A program made the translations under genes and the position numbers. Shown one piece after another: positions 17,373 to 25,553 of a DNA stretch of 64,000 bases. Position 1 is the stretch's first letter, and the number at the start of each line of letters is the position of its first letter. The stretch spans positions 186,001-250,000 of the forward strand of contig NZ_JOPG01000001.1 in the NCBI RefSeq assembly GCF_002153605.1, in the 5' to 3' direction. The notes beneath the pieces were generated by a model. It was given only the letters and a program-made list of their open reading frames with translations, did no database searches and was not told where the DNA came from. This DNA comes from Acetobacter malorum. GTDB taxonomy: Bacteria > Pseudomonadota > Alphaproteobacteria > Acetobacterales > Acetobacteraceae.

Positions 17373-18398
17373 ATGACTGACGAAACACCGGCCCACAAAC
17401 ACAGCACCTATCGCCGCACCGTTCTGAAAATGGCCGGCGTGGCCGCAGCAGCTGGCACGCCCGTGTTCGTCAACCTTGCTGCGGCCCAGACTGTGAAAGA
17501 GAACGCCATGTCTTCCTCCCCGCTGAAAGACCCCCGCACCCTGTATCCGCACGCCCCGTTTAAAGCCCAGCCCCAGCCCTGGCCCGGCCTTGCCTCTAAA
17601 ATGGACCCACGGCCCGACCACGGGGAGAAAAGCTATGTTGGCAGCGGCAAACTCAAGGGCCGCAAGGCGCTGATTACCGGCGGGGATTCCGGCCTTGGCC
17701 GTGCCACCGCCATTGCCTATGCGCGGGAAGGAGCGGATGTTGCCATTAACTATCTGCCGCAGGAAGAAGCTGACGCTGCCGAGGTGGGTGATCTGGTCCG
17801 CAAGGAAGGCCGCAAGTTTGTCGCCCTGCCGGGTGACCTGCGGGATGAAGCCTTCTGCAAACAGCTTGTTGAAAAAGCGTTTGCAGAACTTGATGGTCTG
17901 GATATCTTCGTCAACTGCGCAGGCCGCCAGCAAACGCATGATGACCTTCTGGATGTCACGACAGAAGCGTTCGACTGGACCATGAAGACCAACCTTTATG
18001 CGCTGTTCTGGCTGACCAAAGCGGCTATTCCGCACATGCAGCCCGGCTCCGCAATGATCTTCACCTCCTCCACCAACGCCTATGATCCCTCAACCAACAT
18101 TCTGGACTACTCAATCACCAAGGCAGGCATTGCCAATTTTGCAAAAGGTCTGGCCAAGCAGCTTATCAGTAAGGGTATCCGCGTCAACGCCATTGCCCCC
18201 GGCCCGTTCTGGACGGCCCTGCAGGTCAGCGGTGGGCAGACGATGGATAATGTCGAAAAATTTGGGGAATCCGTACCCATCAAGCGCCCCGGCCAGCCTG
18301 TGGAACTGGCCCCGGCCTATGTGCTGCTGGCCTCAAATGATGCCAGCTATATGACAGGCCAGATCATCGGTGCCAATGGCGGCGTTGGCCTGCCATAA
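17373..18398 (+). CDS. SDR family oxidoreductase with a twin-arginine signal (YghA/YhdF-like)
   Basis: Short-chain dehydrogenase with N-terminal cofactor motif ITGGDSGLGRATA, NCAGRQQ, the active-site Ser in IFTSSTNAY and YSITKAG (Tyr-x3-Lys), and a C-terminal SDR block YMTGQIIGANGG. It belongs to the group of E. coli YghA and Bacillus YhdF. Residues 14-42 carry a twin-arginine leader (TYRRTVLKMAGVAAAAGTPVFVNLAAAQT), which would place a nicotinamide-cofactor enzyme in the periplasm. That is unusual, because NAD(P)H is not normally available there. The ATG at 17373 has AAAGGA upstream; the longer frame from 17196 does not look coding. A VOC gene follows after 80 bases. Confidence 0.85.
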   Translation: MTDETPAHKHSTYRRTVLKMAGVAAAAGTPVFVNLAAAQTVKENAMSSSPLKDPRTLYPHAPFKAQPQPWPGLASKMDPRPDHGEKSYVGSGKLKGRKALITGGDSGLGRATAIAYAREGADVAINYLPQEEADAAEVGDLVRKEGRKFVALPGDLRDEAFCKQLVEKAFAELDGLDIFVNCAGRQQTHDDLLDVTTEAFDWTMKTNLYALFWLTKAAIPHMQPGSAMIFTSSTNAYDPSTNILDYSITKAGIANFAKGLAKQLISKGIRVNAIAPGPFWTALQVSGGQTMDNVEKFGESVPIKRPGQPVELAPAYVLLASNDASYMTGQIIGANGGVGLP

Positions 18399-18478
18399 GC
18401 CATCCGCACAGAATTTGACGACGCCCGGTATCGCGCTACTCTGCGCCCTCCCATACCGGGTAAGGAGAAAAACGCTTC

Positions 18479-18865
18479 ATGTTCAGCCACATCATGCTTG
18501 GCAGTAACGATATTGCCCGCTCCAAACGGTTTTATGATGCCACGTTGGGCGCCATGGGCTGCGCCCCTGCGGAACCCAACGCCAAGGGCCGCCTGTCCTA
18601 CACGCATCGCGGAGGCCGACTGGTTATTACCAAACCGCTGAACGGCCAGCCCGCCACCGCAGGCAATGGCAGCACCATTGGCCTTGCCATGGCCAGCCCG
18701 GAAGAAGCCGATGCCTGGCACAAAGCCGGTGTTGCCAATGGTGGAGAAGCAATTGAAGATCCGCCGGGCGTGCGCCACACCCCCAATGGCGACCTCTATC
18801 TGGCCTACCTGCGGGACCCGGACGGCAACAAGCTCTGCGCCCTCTACGTCATGCCTGCCAAATAA
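18479..18865 (+). CDS. VOC family (glyoxalase/bleomycin-resistance fold) protein
   Basis: A 128-residue single-domain protein of the vicinal oxygen chelate superfamily. It begins FSHIMLGSNDIARSKRFYDATLGAMG and ends YLAYLRDPDGNKLCALY, the usual two half-modules. Metal-ligand candidates are His4 and a Glu/Asp in the second half. Family members include glyoxalases, dioxygenases and drug-binding proteins, and the substrate is not evident. AAGGAG lies upstream of the start. A strong terminator follows. Confidence 0.85.
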   Translation: MFSHIMLGSNDIARSKRFYDATLGAMGCAPAEPNAKGRLSYTHRGGRLVITKPLNGQPATAGNGSTIGLAMASPEEADAWHKAGVANGGEAIEDPPGVRHTPNGDLYLAYLRDPDGNKLCALYVMPAK

Positions 18866-18903
18866 CCCTGCCTTCCGGCAGCGGACTGCTTAAAGCCTTA
18901 AAG

Positions 18904-18942
18904 CCCGTTTTCTGACTTATCTGATCAGGAAACGGGTTTTTT
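18904..18942 (+). terminator. Rho-independent terminator after the VOC gene
   Basis: The arms CCCGTTTTCTGA (18904-18915) and TCAGGAAACGGG (18925-18936) pair over 12 bases with one G-U, and six T follow. Confidence 0.88.
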
Positions 18943-19079
18943 GTATCTTCACCGCGGCATACCATTCACCCGCACTCGCGCAGAGTATGAAACATTTATG
19001 ACAGATCTGGCAGCGCGCGCCATTTTGCGCACAGTGGGGGCCTGTTCACTCCCTTGCCCCACAGATGGAACCGCCGCTC

Positions 19080-20021
19080 ATGGTCCAGTTCAACCGCCGC
19101 ACGTTTCTTTCGCTAACAGCGGGCCTTGCCTTTACCCCGCTTACACGCTCGCTCGCTGCCGTGCCCAACCGGCCACCGCTGCGCAAGCATGATCCCTTTA
19201 CCTTCCTGTTCATTACCGACACGCATCTCCAGCCGGAACTGAACGCCAACGCCGGTTGCCACAGCGCCTTCCTGAAAGCCCGCGCTGTTCCGGCCGATTT
19301 TGCCATTCAGGGTGGTGACCATGTGTATGACGCTCTGGGCGTAAACGCGGGCCGCGCCAACATGCTGATGGATTTATACAAGCGCACGGCAGATGACCTC
19401 ACGCTGCCGGTGCATCACACCATTGGCAATCATGACTGTTTTGGCGTGTATACCAAAAGCGGCGCACAACCGACGGACCCGCTTTATGGCAAGAAATATT
19501 TCGAAGACCAGTTCGGCCAGCTCTATTATTCCTTCGACCATAAAGGCGTGCATTTTGTGGTGCTGGATTCCATCGGCATTACGGATGACCGGATGTATGA
19601 AGGCCGGATTGATGCACAGCAGATTGGCTGGCTGAGCCGGGATCTTGCCGCCCAGCCCAAAGGGACGCCGATTATTATCGTCACCCACATCCCGCTGGTC
19701 ACAGCAATTGAAGATTATGACGTCCGCTCTACAAAGCCGGAAAAACATCACGGCATCAGTGTGGTGAATGCGCATGAGGTGCTGCCACTGTTCGACACGT
19801 ATAACGTGATCGGCGTGCTACAGGGCCATACCCATATTGTGGAACGCGTGGAATGGCATGGTGTGCCCTACATTACCGGGGGTGCGGTGTGCGGCAACTG
19901 GTGGCACGGCACCCGCCTCGGCACGCCAGAGGGCTTTATGGTGGTGGATGTGGAAGATGGCATTTTGAAAACCCGCTATGAAACCTACGGTTTTCAGAGC
20001 ATTGAGCCGAAAAACACCTGA
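19080..20021 (+). CDS. Tat-exported calcineurin-like metallophosphoesterase
   Basis: Periplasmic phosphoesterase with a two-metal centre. The ligand motifs appear in order: FITDTH, QGGDHV, IGNHDC, IVTHIP and LQGHTHIV. A textbook twin-arginine leader (NRRTFLSLTAGLAFTPL) starts at residue 5, so the ATG at 19080 gives a natural n-region. The ATG at 19065 would add five residues. 313 aa. It belongs with the phosphohydrolases that attack nucleotides, phosphodiesters or phosphoproteins, and the substrate is unknown. It ends at a hairpin shared with the convergent cold-shock gene. Confidence 0.88.
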   Translation: MVQFNRRTFLSLTAGLAFTPLTRSLAAVPNRPPLRKHDPFTFLFITDTHLQPELNANAGCHSAFLKARAVPADFAIQGGDHVYDALGVNAGRANMLMDLYKRTADDLTLPVHHTIGNHDCFGVYTKSGAQPTDPLYGKKYFEDQFGQLYYSFDHKGVHFVVLDSIGITDDRMYEGRIDAQQIGWLSRDLAAQPKGTPIIIVTHIPLVTAIEDYDVRSTKPEKHHGISVVNAHEVLPLFDTYNVIGVLQGHTHIVERVEWHGVPYITGGAVCGNWWHGTRLGTPEGFMVVDVEDGILKTRYETYGFQSIEPKNT

Positions 20022-20027
20022 AACAGA

Positions 20028-20053
20028 AAAAGCCGCCCCAAAGGGCGGCTTTT
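20028..20053. terminator. Bidirectional terminator between phosphoesterase and cold-shock genes
   Basis: AAAAGCCGCCC (20028-20038) and GGGCGGCTTTT (20043-20053) form a perfect 11-base stem with a 4-base loop. A and T flanks serve both convergent genes. Confidence 0.88.
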
Positions 20054-20082
20054 CCACACAGCAAATCTGCGGCTTAAAGCAC

Positions 20083-20289
20083 TTAGAGTGCTTTAATGCT
20101 CACTGCAGATGTCTTGCCGTTACGACCAGCTTCGAGCTCGTAAGAGACTTTCTGGCCTTCATTCAGAGTGTGCATGCCAGCGCGCTCAAGTTCAGAGATG
20201 TGAACGAACGCATCCTGACCACCATCTTCCGGCTGAATGAAACCAAAACCCTTGGTGGGGTTAAACCATTTTACGGTGCCTGTTGCCAT
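20083..20289 (-). CDS. Cold-shock domain protein (CspA family)
   Basis: A single cold-shock domain of 68 aa that binds single-stranded RNA/DNA and melts RNA secondary structure. The RNP-like motifs KGFGFI and DAFVHI are intact (MATGTVKWFNPTKGFGFIQPEDGG, QDAFVHISELERAG). The ATG at 20289 has AAGGAG upstream. The longer frame up to 20442 is not conserved. The long stretch before the start (20290-20466) probably contains a structured 5' leader, as is common for csp mRNAs. It has a shared terminator at 20028-20053. Confidence 0.95.
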   Translation of the reverse strand: MATGTVKWFNPTKGFGFIQPEDGGQDAFVHISELERAGMHTLNEGQKVSYELEAGRNGKTSAVSIKAL

Positions 20290-20466
20290 AACAAAGGCTC
20301 CTTCACAAACAAACGCGGTCGTGCACAAAACACACACGAAATCATAACTTTTAAGGAGATATACCGAACGCAACACGCGCCGAAAACCCGGATAAAAGCA
20401 CCCGCTGGCCACTGTGGTGCGCCTATCCGGGGTAGAATGCAAGGGAATTCCGCATGCCGAGCGAAA

Positions 20467-21159
20467 TCAGTTGTCGGTCATACCCGCAATTTTGCCCAGA
20501 GCCCGCAGATCCCAGCGGATTTGCAGGGGTTCACCCCCGCGATACGCTCCCACATGAATATGCGGATTCCGCGCCACGCCGTTATTGCCATCAATCGCCA
20601 CAACCTGACCGGCTGTCACGTGGTCCCCCACCTTCACAACCGGCTCGGTCAGATGCGCGTAGACAACAGTCACGCCGTCAGCACGTTCAAACACCATGAA
20701 GCTCGCCGGTGGTTTGCCCATGTTCCCGGGGGTATTGGTCTCAGTATTGAGGTGGATATATTTCACCACGCCATCAATCGGCGCATGCACAGGCGTGTGC
20801 CAGCCATACCAGTCGGTATTTTTCGTGCCGTCACCCCGATACATCTTGGCAAAGCCGTGGTCGCTCTCAAAACCGCCCACCACCATGCAGTCCGTGCCCA
20901 GCGCATCCCCCGCACCGTGCAACTGGCCGAGCGGATGCTCCGAGCAGGCATAGGGCTTCTCAAACAGCGGAGCCAGCGTGACCTGATGAATTTCTGCCGG
21001 ATCATCCACCCAGCTTTCCAGCCCCGGCGGCATCCCCATGGCCTGAAGCTTCTGGTCCAGCCTGTGCCGCTGCTCAGCGGTGGGCGTTGCCAGAGCGGGC
21101 GCACTCAGGCTCCCCATTATCACGGCCAGCATCATGGCCCCGGACAAAACCTGCTTCAT
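20467..21159 (-). CDS. Secreted M23 (LytM-like) peptidoglycan metalloendopeptidase
   Basis: Periplasmic protein with a Sec signal (MKQVLSGAMMLAVIMGSLSAPALA) and a C-terminal M23 domain: HTPVHAPIDGVVKYIHL, VTVVYAHLTEPVVKVGDHVTAGQVVAIDGN and the conserved NPHIHVG with its H-x-H zinc ligands. The first zinc-ligand segment (DHGFAKMYRGDG) departs from the usual HxxxD, so activity needs confirming. The ATG at 21159 has GAGAGG upstream. 230 aa. It lies 70 bases after crcB on the same strand and could share its transcript, although there is no obvious functional link. Confidence 0.82.
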   Translation of the reverse strand: MKQVLSGAMMLAVIMGSLSAPALATPTAEQRHRLDQKLQAMGMPPGLESWVDDPAEIHQVTLAPLFEKPYACSEHPLGQLHGAGDALGTDCMVVGGFESDHGFAKMYRGDGTKNTDWYGWHTPVHAPIDGVVKYIHLNTETNTPGNMGKPPASFMVFERADGVTVVYAHLTEPVVKVGDHVTAGQVVAIDGNNGVARNPHIHVGAYRGGEPLQIRWDLRALGKIAGMTDN

Positions 21160-21229
21160 CACGCCTCTCATTCCGAATTGGAAATGAGATTGCCCTGCAC
21201 AATCCTGCAACACAAGAGCAGGGCCGGTT

Positions 21230-21682
21230 TTACCCCTCCATTTCCCCTTCCATGTCACTCTGTTCCTCCGCCTGCGTCAGCTGCATGGGCTGGCCGTTCA
21301 GATGCGTGGCCAGCAGGTGGCCGAGCGAGACGGCACTGATGCACAGCAGGACAGACAGCGTGACGTTCGCCAGCGCCCGCCCCCATGCTTCACTGCGCAG
21401 CAGGTCCAGCGTTTGCAGACTAAAGGAAGAAAACGTGGTGTAGCCGCCGCACAGGCCCATCATGACAAACAGGCGCGTATTGTCAGAAACCGGGTAGCGC
21501 CCGTCCGCCAGCGTGAGCGTGCTGAAAAAGCCGATGATGAACGACCCCACTACATTGATGCCCACAATGGTGCCCCACGGCATCATGCGGCTGAAGGGGG
21601 CGGTCAGCATCGTCATCATATAACGCGCCAGCGTGCCCAGCGCACCGCCAAGCATGACCAGAAGACAGGACGTAAAAGACAT
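21230..21682 (-). CDS. crcB: Fluoride exporter CrcB/Fluc
   Basis: Small membrane protein forming a dual-topology fluoride channel that lets F- leave the cytoplasm. 150 aa with four hydrophobic helices and the family marks GGALGTLARY, PWGTIVGINVVGSFIIGF (conserved Asn), and the central GLCGGYTTFSSFSLQTLDLL with the pore Phe-box and Thr/Ser residues. The ATG at 21682 has AAAGG eight bases upstream. The C-terminus carries an extra acidic tail (EEQSDMEGEMEG). A fluoride riboswitch lies 88 bases upstream, which strongly supports the call. Confidence 0.96.
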   Translation of the reverse strand: MSFTSCLLVMLGGALGTLARYMMTMLTAPFSRMMPWGTIVGINVVGSFIIGFFSTLTLADGRYPVSDNTRLFVMMGLCGGYTTFSSFSLQTLDLLRSEAWGRALANVTLSVLLCISAVSLGHLLATHLNGQPMQLTQAEEQSDMEGEMEG

Positions 21683-21700
21683 TCTCGGGCCTTTCATTCT

Positions 21701-21760
21701 GGCGGGCTTTCCAGAACGCCCGCCGTGCTATGGCGGGAACAAGACACACGTCTCCCGCCA
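21701..21760 (-). promoter_or_regulatory. Two mutually exclusive hairpins between riboswitch and crcB
   Basis: Minus-strand hairpin 1 (21731-21760) has arms TGGCGGG and CCCGCCA with an inner AGAC/GTCT pairing. Hairpin 2 (21701-21724) has arms GGCGGGC and GCCCGCC. The 3' arm of the first can also pair with the 5' arm of the second, so only one arrangement can form at a time. There is no T-run, which argues for control of translation or Rho access rather than intrinsic termination. This is a likely expression platform for the fluoride aptamer. Confidence 0.55.
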
Positions 21761-21769
21761 GTTGGTTAC

Positions 21770-21824
21770 GGCAGGAGTCATCAGCCCTTGCAAGGGCGGT
21801 TAAAGGGGGAACCCCATCCCCTTG
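21770..21824 (-). promoter_or_regulatory. Fluoride riboswitch (crcB motif)
   Basis: Read on the minus strand, GGGGATGGGGTTCCCC is followed by AACCGCCC, a short loop and GGGCTGATGACTCCTGCC. These are the conserved blocks of the crcB-motif aptamer: the GATGG with UUCC stem, the AACCGC pseudoknot/stem segment, and the signature CUGAUGACUCCU. It lies directly upstream of crcB. Fluoride binding is expected to switch on crcB expression. Confidence 0.9.
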
Positions 21825-22094
21825 AGCCGTTTATAGAAGCTCCGTCCCGCTGGCTCAATCGTCTCTCTAGCTGCGCGTCATTGTTTTGTCATTCCACAAC
21901 GCTCCGCAGTCTTCTCCGCCCTTCAGGCCAGTAAAACGTGCAAGGCACCCTTGCCCTGGCCAAAACCTGCGCAAATGTACTTCCAACCTGCGCCGTTTTT
22001 GCTTATTGCGCGGGAAGAAGCCGGAACATGCCGGTGTGCAAGAACACAATTCTCTCACCCCGCGGCTCGACCTTCAGAACAGTACAGGCAGTAT

Positions 22095-23108
22095 ATGGAC
22101 CCCAAAATTCTCTTCTCCGGCATTACGCTGGCTCTGGGGGCGTTTGCCTCCTTCGCTATCAGTGATGCCTTCTCCAAGCTGCTTGGGGGACGGCTCGACC
22201 CGTTTGAGGTCGCCTTCTCCGGCGGGGTGTTCGGCCTGCTTCTTCTGCCGTTTATCCGCAAGCCGGAAGAGTCCTACAGCGATGTCTTCCGCACGCAGGA
22301 GCCCGCCATGTGGGTGCTGCGGGCCGTATGTACGTTTGTGGCCACAGCAGCCAGCGTGGAAGCCTTCATGCTGCTGCCTATGCCGGAAGCGCTCTCGCTG
22401 ATGTTCCTCATGCCGCTGTTTGTCACCATTCTCTCCGTGGTGCTGCTTAAGGAGAAAGTGACGGCCTGGGCCTGGCTGGCCGTGGTGCTGGGCTTTATTG
22501 GTGTGCTGATTGTGCTGCGCCCCGGCGTGCGCGCGCTCCACTTTGGGCATCTGTGCGCTTTGATTGCCGCCGTCGCCAACGCCGTGAGCGTGATTGCTTA
22601 CCGTCTGGCCGGGCAGGACAGCGCGCGGCTTTCCTTGTTTGGCTCCAGTCTGGTTGGCCCGCTGGTGGGCAATGGCGTGCTGATGTGGGCACACGCCACA
22701 TGGCCGCACGGCGTCAGCACATGGGTCTATCTGTTTGGCTATGGCTTTCTGGCAGCACTCGGCCAGTTGCTGATGATGATGGCCACGGCCCGCGCCCCCG
22801 CCAACCGCGTTGCTCTGCCGCAATACAGCCAGATGGTGTGGGGCGTGGCGCTTAGTTATCTGGTGTTCCATCAGCCGCTGGATGGCTGGACCTTTGTGGG
22901 GATTGTGGTTGTCACCTTCTCCGGCCTGCTCAACTGGATCCGCCAGCGCATCCGGTATGAACGCATGGCCATGAAGGAGCGTCTGGAACGCATGCAGGCC
23001 AGAAAGGCCGCCAAGGCTGCGGAAAAAATTGCCGCCAAACAGGCCAAGGAAAAAGCCCTGCGGGACCGCCAGCAGGCCATTGCGAGCAAAATCGCGCCGA
23101 CCAAATAA
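22095..23108 (+). CDS. DMT superfamily transporter (EamA domains)
   Basis: Integral membrane transporter with ten hydrophobic segments in two EamA halves. The first ends with the conserved PLFVTILSVVLLKEKVTAWAWLAVVLGFIGVLIVLRPG. The second ends with VWGVALSYLVFHQPLDGWTFVGIVVVTFSGLLNW. These proteins export amino acids, nucleosides or drugs, and the substrate is unknown. A very basic, Ala/Lys/Arg-rich helical tail of about 55 residues (MQARKAAKAAEKIAAKQAKEKALRDRQQA) follows the last span. The ATG at 22095 starts just before the first membrane segment; the frame from 21951 adds non-coding-looking sequence. 337 aa, single gene. Confidence 0.87.
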   Translation: MDPKILFSGITLALGAFASFAISDAFSKLLGGRLDPFEVAFSGGVFGLLLLPFIRKPEESYSDVFRTQEPAMWVLRAVCTFVATAASVEAFMLLPMPEALSLMFLMPLFVTILSVVLLKEKVTAWAWLAVVLGFIGVLIVLRPGVRALHFGHLCALIAAVANAVSVIAYRLAGQDSARLSLFGSSLVGPLVGNGVLMWAHATWPHGVSTWVYLFGYGFLAALGQLLMMMATARAPANRVALPQYSQMVWGVALSYLVFHQPLDGWTFVGIVVVTFSGLLNWIRQRIRYERMAMKERLERMQARKAAKAAEKIAAKQAKEKALRDRQQAIASKIAPTK

Positions 23109-23140
23109 GCCGGGCCTCGCAAGACAGATTACCTGACACA

Positions 23141-23181
23141 AAAAATGCCGTGCCCTTTTCCAAAGGGGGCACGGCATTTTT
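23141..23181. terminator. Bidirectional terminator between DMT and SDR genes
   Basis: A perfect 14-base stem joins AAAATGCCGTGCCC (23142-23155) and GGGCACGGCATTTT (23167-23180). It serves both convergent genes. Confidence 0.9.
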
Positions 23182-23203
23182 ATATGAAACGCAGGGAGGG
23201 CTG

Positions 23204-23971
23204 TTACTGCGCCATTGTCCTATCAACCGCCAGACCGGCAGAGGCCTGACAGGTGGGCATCATTTCCACGGTGTTGATGTTCACATGCGCGGGGAGTGCG
23301 AGAACCCACGCCACCGTTTCCGCAATATCGTCCGGCAGCAGCGGCTTTGTTCCGTTATACACGGCATCCGCCTGCTTTTTGTCACCCAGCCGGACTTCAC
23401 TAAACTCACTGCCGCCACACAGGCCCGGCGCAAGGGTTGTGGCCCGTACCTGCTTGCCCAGCAGATCACTCCGCAGGTTGCGCATGAACTGCTCCACAAA
23501 GGCCTTGCTGGCCCCGTAAACATTGGCCCCCGGATACGGATACGTGCCCGCCGTGCTGCCCAGTGAGATAACGTGCCCGTTATTGCGCGCCACCATGCCC
23601 GGCAGCAGCGCACGGGTAATTTCCACAAGCCCGGTGACGTTGGTGGCAATCATGCGCTCCCAGTCCGACGGTTTGGTTTCCCACGCCTTTTCCAGCCCGA
23701 GGGCCAGACCGGCATTGTTCACCAGCACATCCACCTCCTGCCAGCCTTCCGGCAGTGAGGCCGGGAGGGCCTGCACAGCGGCGGTGTCCGTCACATCAAG
23801 CTGAAACGGCAGCAGCGCGGGGCCAGCCTCCTTCGCCAAAGCGTCCAGCCGCTCCTGCCTGCGGCCTGTCGCGATAACGCGATAGCCATCCTTCACCAGC
23901 CGCAACGCAATGGCATGGCCAAACCCTGCCGTGGCACCGGTCACCAGAACTGTCTTGAGGGGCTGTGTCAT
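23204..23971 (-). CDS. ydfG: SDR family NADP-dependent dehydrogenase, YdfG-like
   Basis: Cytoplasmic short-chain dehydrogenase close to E. coli YdfG, which oxidises L-allo-threonine, serine and 3-hydroxy acids and reduces malonic semialdehyde. Seen: TGATAGFG at the N-terminus, VNNAGLALG, ISLGSTAGTYPYPGANVYGASKAFV with Ser-Tyr-Lys, the family-typical APGLCGGSEFSEVRLGDKK, and the ending LPAHVNINTVEMMP. Two ATGs are possible (23986 and 23971). The second is chosen because it begins just before the Rossmann strand and has GGAG nine bases upstream. 255 aa, normal length. Confidence 0.88.
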   Translation of the reverse strand: MTQPLKTVLVTGATAGFGHAIALRLVKDGYRVIATGRRQERLDALAKEAGPALLPFQLDVTDTAAVQALPASLPEGWQEVDVLVNNAGLALGLEKAWETKPSDWERMIATNVTGLVEITRALLPGMVARNNGHVISLGSTAGTYPYPGANVYGASKAFVEQFMRNLRSDLLGKQVRATTLAPGLCGGSEFSEVRLGDKKQADAVYNGTKPLLPDDIAETVAWVLALPAHVNINTVEMMPTCQASAGLAVDRTMAQ

Positions 23972-24032
23972 TGCTCTCTTCTCCATAAAGGGGGAACTCC
24001 TGCCCCATCATGCGTCAAAAGAGCGGGGACTG

Positions 24033-25424
24033 TCACGGACTCAGCAGGTAAAACAATCCCGCCGCCATCACGATCGTTACCGGCAGCGTCGCAATCCATG
24101 CCAGTGCAATGCGCCCCACCATGCCGCCCTGCACACCGCTGCCTGCACCCAGCATGCTGCCTGCAATCCCGGCGGTGATGATGTGCGTGGTGCTGACAGG
24201 CAGGCCGGTATAGCCGGCTGTCAAAATCAGGCCCGCCCCGACCAGTTCGGCAGACGCCCCTTGTGCCGGGGTTAAATGCGTGCGGCCAATCTTTTCACCC
24301 AGCGTGCGCACAATGCGCTTATAGCCAATCATGGTGCCAAGGCTGAGGCAGACGGCACTCAGCAGCCGCACCCACCAGGGCGCAAATTCCACCACAGGTT
24401 GTAACCCCTGCCGCAGCTTTTTAGCCTGCGCACGCTCGGCCCCCGGCACGGTGGAGACATGCTCAACCTGCTTCAGCCCGGCCAGCACTTCAAACACATC
24501 GGCCCGCTGCGCCACAACCGCACGAGGGCCAGCCTGCGGAGCAGCCCCGGCGAGAGATGCTGCGGCCTCACCCTCCGCTTTCAGGCGCGCCGCAGCAGCC
24601 AGAGCCTCCGCGCGCAGGCCGTTATGATCATACTGGGTCAGCAGGGTTTCAATCTGCGTGGCCTGCACAACAGGCAACGGCAGGCGGTGGGCTTCAAGCG
24701 GGTTGAGCGCATACAGGGCGGGCATCAGCCCAACCACCGCCAGCATGATCAGGCCGATACTCTTCTGCCCGTCATTATTGCCATGAGAAAAGCTCACCCC
24801 ACTGCAACTGGCCACCAGCAGCCAGCGCACCCAGCCACGCGGCGGCTCATGCCCCTGGGGGGGCTGATACAGCACCGGGTCCTTCACCACGGCGCGCATT
24901 GCCAGATAGAACAGCGCGGCCCCGACCAGCCCCAGCAGGGGGGAGACGGCCAGCGCTTCCAGCACCTTGGTGACCTGATGCCAGTCCACCCCCTCGCTCA
25001 GGCTGCGCGTATGCACCAGCGCATCACCAATGGCCACGCCCACAATCGCGCCAATCACGCAGTGTGAGCTGGAGTTGGGGATGCCCGCCCGCCATGTAAG
25101 CAGGTTCCACACCAGCGCCGTGCCAAACAGGGAGAGCAGCATGGGCACCGCAGGCGTGCCATCCGGTGGGGAAAGCACATCCGGCGGCAGCAGTTCCACC
25201 ATGGCGTAGGCCACACTCAGCCCGCCGGTCAGCACACCCAGAAAATTCATGATGCCCGAAAGCACCACCGCCGTCCCCGCCCGGAGCGAGCGCGTGTAGA
25301 TGACCGTCGCCACAGCGTTGGCGGTGTCATGAAACCCGTTCACAAACTCAAACACGCAAACCAGAAGGCCGCACACCAGCAGCGCGATAATGGAAGACGG
25401 TGAGTCTGGCGTGAAATGCAACAT
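24033..25424 (-). CDS. pitA: PiT family inorganic phosphate (or sulfate) permease
   Basis: Proton- or metal-coupled low-affinity phosphate transporter of the inner membrane. Conserved repeats are present at each end: GFHDTANAVATVIYTRSL near residue 30 and TGLPVSTTHIITAGIAGSMLG near residue 420. SSHCVIGAIVGVAIGDAL and FSHGNNDGQKSIGLI sit between them. A central hydrophilic insertion rich in Ala, Glu and Gln (about residues 240-340) is typical of this group. 463 aa. It follows nsrR on the same strand by 129 bases, but no Pho box or promoter is obvious. Confidence 0.92.
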   Translation of the reverse strand: MLHFTPDSPSSIIALLVCGLLVCVFEFVNGFHDTANAVATVIYTRSLRAGTAVVLSGIMNFLGVLTGGLSVAYAMVELLPPDVLSPPDGTPAVPMLLSLFGTALVWNLLTWRAGIPNSSSHCVIGAIVGVAIGDALVHTRSLSEGVDWHQVTKVLEALAVSPLLGLVGAALFYLAMRAVVKDPVLYQPPQGHEPPRGWVRWLLVASCSGVSFSHGNNDGQKSIGLIMLAVVGLMPALYALNPLEAHRLPLPVVQATQIETLLTQYDHNGLRAEALAAAARLKAEGEAAASLAGAAPQAGPRAVVAQRADVFEVLAGLKQVEHVSTVPGAERAQAKKLRQGLQPVVEFAPWWVRLLSAVCLSLGTMIGYKRIVRTLGEKIGRTHLTPAQGASAELVGAGLILTAGYTGLPVSTTHIITAGIAGSMLGAGSGVQGGMVGRIALAWIATLPVTIVMAAGLFYLLSP

Positions 25425-25553
25425 GAGAAAACGGACAGCCCTTCTTTTGTGCCGCCCGTTGATAGAGGAAGGCGCTCCGGTTTTTAATCCGTTAAATCGA
25501 TTTTAAAAGACCAAGTTGCATTCCGGGGGACAATTGAGAGCGGGAAAGGCCAA

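Noticed and set aside
19978-21339. 453-residue plus-strand frame across the terminator, cold-shock and M23 genes
   Set aside because: It runs through a terminator and opposite two well-supported genes, with no protein-like motifs.
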